This document shows positions 5,762 through 7,303 of a stretch of DNA of 7,303 nt, in pieces. Made by a program: the position numbers and the translations under genes. The first letter of the stretch is position 1, and each line of letters begins with the position of its first letter. Source of the DNA: Candidatus Peregrinibacteria bacterium (lineage in GTDB: Bacteria > Patescibacteriota > Gracilibacteria > UBA1369); contig JADLFY010000055.1 of NCBI GenBank assembly GCA_020849575.1, forward strand, positions 1-7,303. The letters run 5' to 3'. The notes under the pieces are model-generated. The model made no database searches, was not told the origin of the DNA, and was given only the letters and a program-made list of their open reading frames with translations.

Positions 5762-6796
5762 TCAGGCAAAATTGAGCAGGTCGATAGTTTTGAGTTTGTC
5801 GTCTTCGTAGCGGATGTGGGCGTAAGTACGTGGTTTGAGTAATTCCTCATGATTGCTGGTCATGCGGTATTCTTCACGCCAGGTGTCTGTGACGATTTCG
5901 ACATGGTCTTTGTTGGGAGTGAGTTCGTGATAAGTTAAATGGACATGGCCCATGATATAGGCTTTTTTGTCTGGATATAATTTAACAATATTTTTGAAGC
6001 GCTTTTTGAGGAATTTTTGTTCATCATGTACTTCCAATCCATGGAAAAAAATGTGTCTAATCAAATTGATATAAGGCACATTAGAAACAGGATCTCCGAT
6101 ATTGACAATAAAGTTGAAAAGCAGGCCGCGCAGAATAAAATTTCGGGAAATGCGCTGTTTGGTTTTTTTGAATTCCGGATAGGTTTCAAAAGCTGAATGA
6201 CGTGGATAGATACGTTCCTGATAAGGGAATTCTTTTTTTAATTCAATGAAATATTTGATCACAGCTACAGAACCAAGAGGGAGGTTGAGCAGTTTGGTTC
6301 CGCGATATTTGATAAATGGTTTTTTCTCATCCATTTTGTGGAAATAATCCACCTGATTACCGTGTTCGATATGAACTTCTTTGTTGTCGAAGGTGAAAGC
6401 GAAAGTGATTTTGTTGGGATTACCGAGTTTTTTCTTGAGCATTTTTTGAACTTCCGGCCAGAGTAAATCGTAATCGTGATTGCCGATATTGAAATGAATT
6501 TTGTTGGCTTTTTTGTTTAAGAAATCACTGAGGGCCTGGAAAATTTTGGGGTAGGTGTCAAAGATACGCTGCATTTTCCAGAGGGAAATTTCTTCGGTGA
6601 CATGATGAGTGAATTTGTCCTGATAGGGCATTTTCATAAAATCAAAAGTATCGCCGTTAAGGACGAGAGTGTTTTTACCGGGTTCAGCAGTAATTTTGCG
6701 GAGAAATTTTAATAATAGGGCTTCATCCTTGAAGTCATCAAAGATATCTCCCTGTCCCAATTCGATGTCGCTGATAGCAAAGATGTTGCGAAACAT
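5762..6796 (-). CDS. Calcineurin-like metallophosphoesterase with an atypical DxE first metal motif
   Basis: A two-metal phosphoesterase of 344 residues. The signature blocks appear in order: SDIELG (9-14), NGDTFD (47-52), GNHD (105-108), EHGNQVD (144-150) and GHVH (283-286). The first block normally reads D-x-H; here position 12 is Glu, clearly coded by GAA. The other ligands (D10, D49, N106, H145, H284, H286) are present, with the H107/D108 pair. Residues 155-255 form a basic and partly hydrophobic insertion between the HG and GHVH motifs, which may be a cap or membrane-contact element. Overall order recalls LpxH-like enzymes, but the protein is longer and an LpxH role is not supported. No signal peptide is seen, so it is probably cytoplasmic. 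Its ATG begins one base after the TAA of the upstream glycosidase gene, so the two are probably co-translated. The stop is TGA, consistent with the standard code. Confidence 0.88.
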   Translation of the reverse strand: MFRNIFAISDIELGQGDIFDDFKDEALLLKFLRKITAEPGKNTLVLNGDTFDFMKMPYQDKFTHHVTEEISLWKMQRIFDTYPKIFQALSDFLNKKANKIHFNIGNHDYDLLWPEVQKMLKKKLGNPNKITFAFTFDNKEVHIEHGNQVDYFHKMDEKKPFIKYRGTKLLNLPLGSVAVIKYFIELKKEFPYQERIYPRHSAFETYPEFKKTKQRISRNFILRGLLFNFIVNIGDPVSNVPYINLIRHIFFHGLEVHDEQKFLKKRFKNIVKLYPDKKAYIMGHVHLTYHELTPNKDHVEIVTDTWREEYRMTSNHEELLKPRTYAHIRYEDDKLKTIDLLNFA

Positions 6797-6797
6797 T

Positions 6798-7303
6798 TTA
6801 TGAGCTTTGCGGCTTGGTTATAATGATATTTTGAACTTTGGCCAATTCGGGGAAATATTCGTCTCCGATGGCGAGTCCAGTTGAAGTCCCGCCATCCAAG
6901 TTTAGCACAGAATGCAATCCAATTTTACGGAAATAATCGGAATTAGCCAAGATGCGGGCAAATTCCAGGAGAGTCAGCGTATTGTCGCGGTTGAGGAGGC
7001 TTTGACGAAGGAAGATGACAATGATGTGATTGTCTTTGTCTATGCCAATGGCGGTGCGGCTGGCGGATTTGTTGAGTTTTTCATCAACCATGATGTCCGA
7101 ATGATCATCGAGTAGAATGGGGCCATTCTGAATGGCAAAATCGGGATTGGTCGGGAGATCCTGATCGGCGGGAATTAGTTTGGGCTGATGATTTTTGTTG
7201 AGCAAGAAAATGCCGTTAATCAGCTGGCCTTTCTGATAATCATGCAGGGTTTTTCCACGGGAAATTAAAAGTCCGGTTGATTGAAATTCTTCAGTGAAAA
7301 AAG
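6798..7303 (-). CDS. Phosphodiester glycosidase family protein (NAGPA-like), 5' partial
   Basis: The frame is open to the window edge, giving about 167 C-terminal residues; the TTG at 7205 is not a convincing start because family-like sequence continues upstream of it (STGLLISRGKTLHDYQ). Recognisable blocks are the GLLISRGK segment, then AIQNGPILL, SASRTAIGID and LNLDGGTSTGL, all typical of the phosphodiester glycosidase domain related to human GlcNAc-1-phosphodiester N-acetylglucosaminidase. Such enzymes cut the sugar from a sugar-phosphate diester, leaving a phosphomonoester. The N-terminal part, including any signal peptide, is outside the window, so cellular location cannot be judged. It ends with TAA one base before the ATG of the metallophosphoesterase. 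The family call is fairly secure; the substrate is unknown. Confidence 0.85.
   Translation of the reverse strand, partial: FFTEEFQSTGLLISRGKTLHDYQKGQLINGIFLLNKNHQPKLIPADQDLPTNPDFAIQNGPILLDDHSDIMVDEKLNKSASRTAIGIDKDNHIIVIFLRQSLLNRDNTLTLLEFARILANSDYFRKIGLHSVLNLDGGTSTGLAIGDEYFPELAKVQNIIITKPQSS

Noticed and set aside
5762..5764. Alternative genetic code with TGA read as an amino acid, as in some related candidate phyla
   Set aside because: TGA ends the metallophosphoesterase at a sensible length and no conserved domain needs an internal TGA.
5762..6796. Assignment of the metallophosphoesterase as LpxH
   Set aside because: It is much longer, has Glu in the first metal motif, and no lipid A genes are nearby.

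Overview
The window holds seven protein genes. Two run off its edges, and almost all of the DNA is coding. There are no RNA genes, insertion sequences, CRISPR arrays or tRNAs that I can see. The sequence is moderately AT-rich and bacterial, with tight packing, few recognisable Shine-Dalgarno sites, GTG/TTG starts or possible starts, and TGA used as a stop. The protein set is a large surface protein with thrombospondin type 3 calcium repeats, a Kef-type antiporter, a NYN-domain protein, EngB and a metallophosphoesterase beside a phosphodiester glycosidase. This suggests an uncultured bacterium of the Patescibacteria/Candidate Phyla Radiation type, but that placement is an inference from style and gene content, not proof.

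Layout. Bases 2-1783 (+) carry the C-terminal 590 or so residues of an exported, membrane-anchored surface protein: an SLH-like module, seven Ca-binding repeats, two Ig-like beta domains, one C-terminal membrane helix and a lysine tail. Its 3' end overlaps by 14 bp the convergent end of a two-gene minus-strand unit (3831 to 1770). That unit encodes a CPA2/Kef-type monovalent cation:proton antiporter with a nucleotide-binding RCK domain, followed one base later by a small three-helix membrane protein. An 82-bp divergent control region (3832-3913) contains a good sigma-70-type promoter for the plus strand, a TATAAT element for the minus strand and an imperfect 11-bp direct repeat three helical turns apart.

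The plus-strand gene at 3914-5092 is the most unusual object. It is a NYN (PIN-like) nuclease-type protein whose acidic residues are kept, but the fold is interrupted by about 200 residues of predicted helix. It converges with a second minus-strand unit (7303 to 5113): a phosphodiester glycosidase (5' end outside the window), a metallophosphoesterase with a His-to-Glu change in its first metal motif, and the ribosome-assembly GTPase EngB.

How they may work together. The glycosidase and phosphoesterase are translationally coupled and could act in sequence on a sugar-phosphate diester. The antiporter and small membrane protein are likewise coupled and may form one complex. The NYN gene and the antiporter gene share a promoter region and may be co-regulated. 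These functional links are inferences from arrangement.
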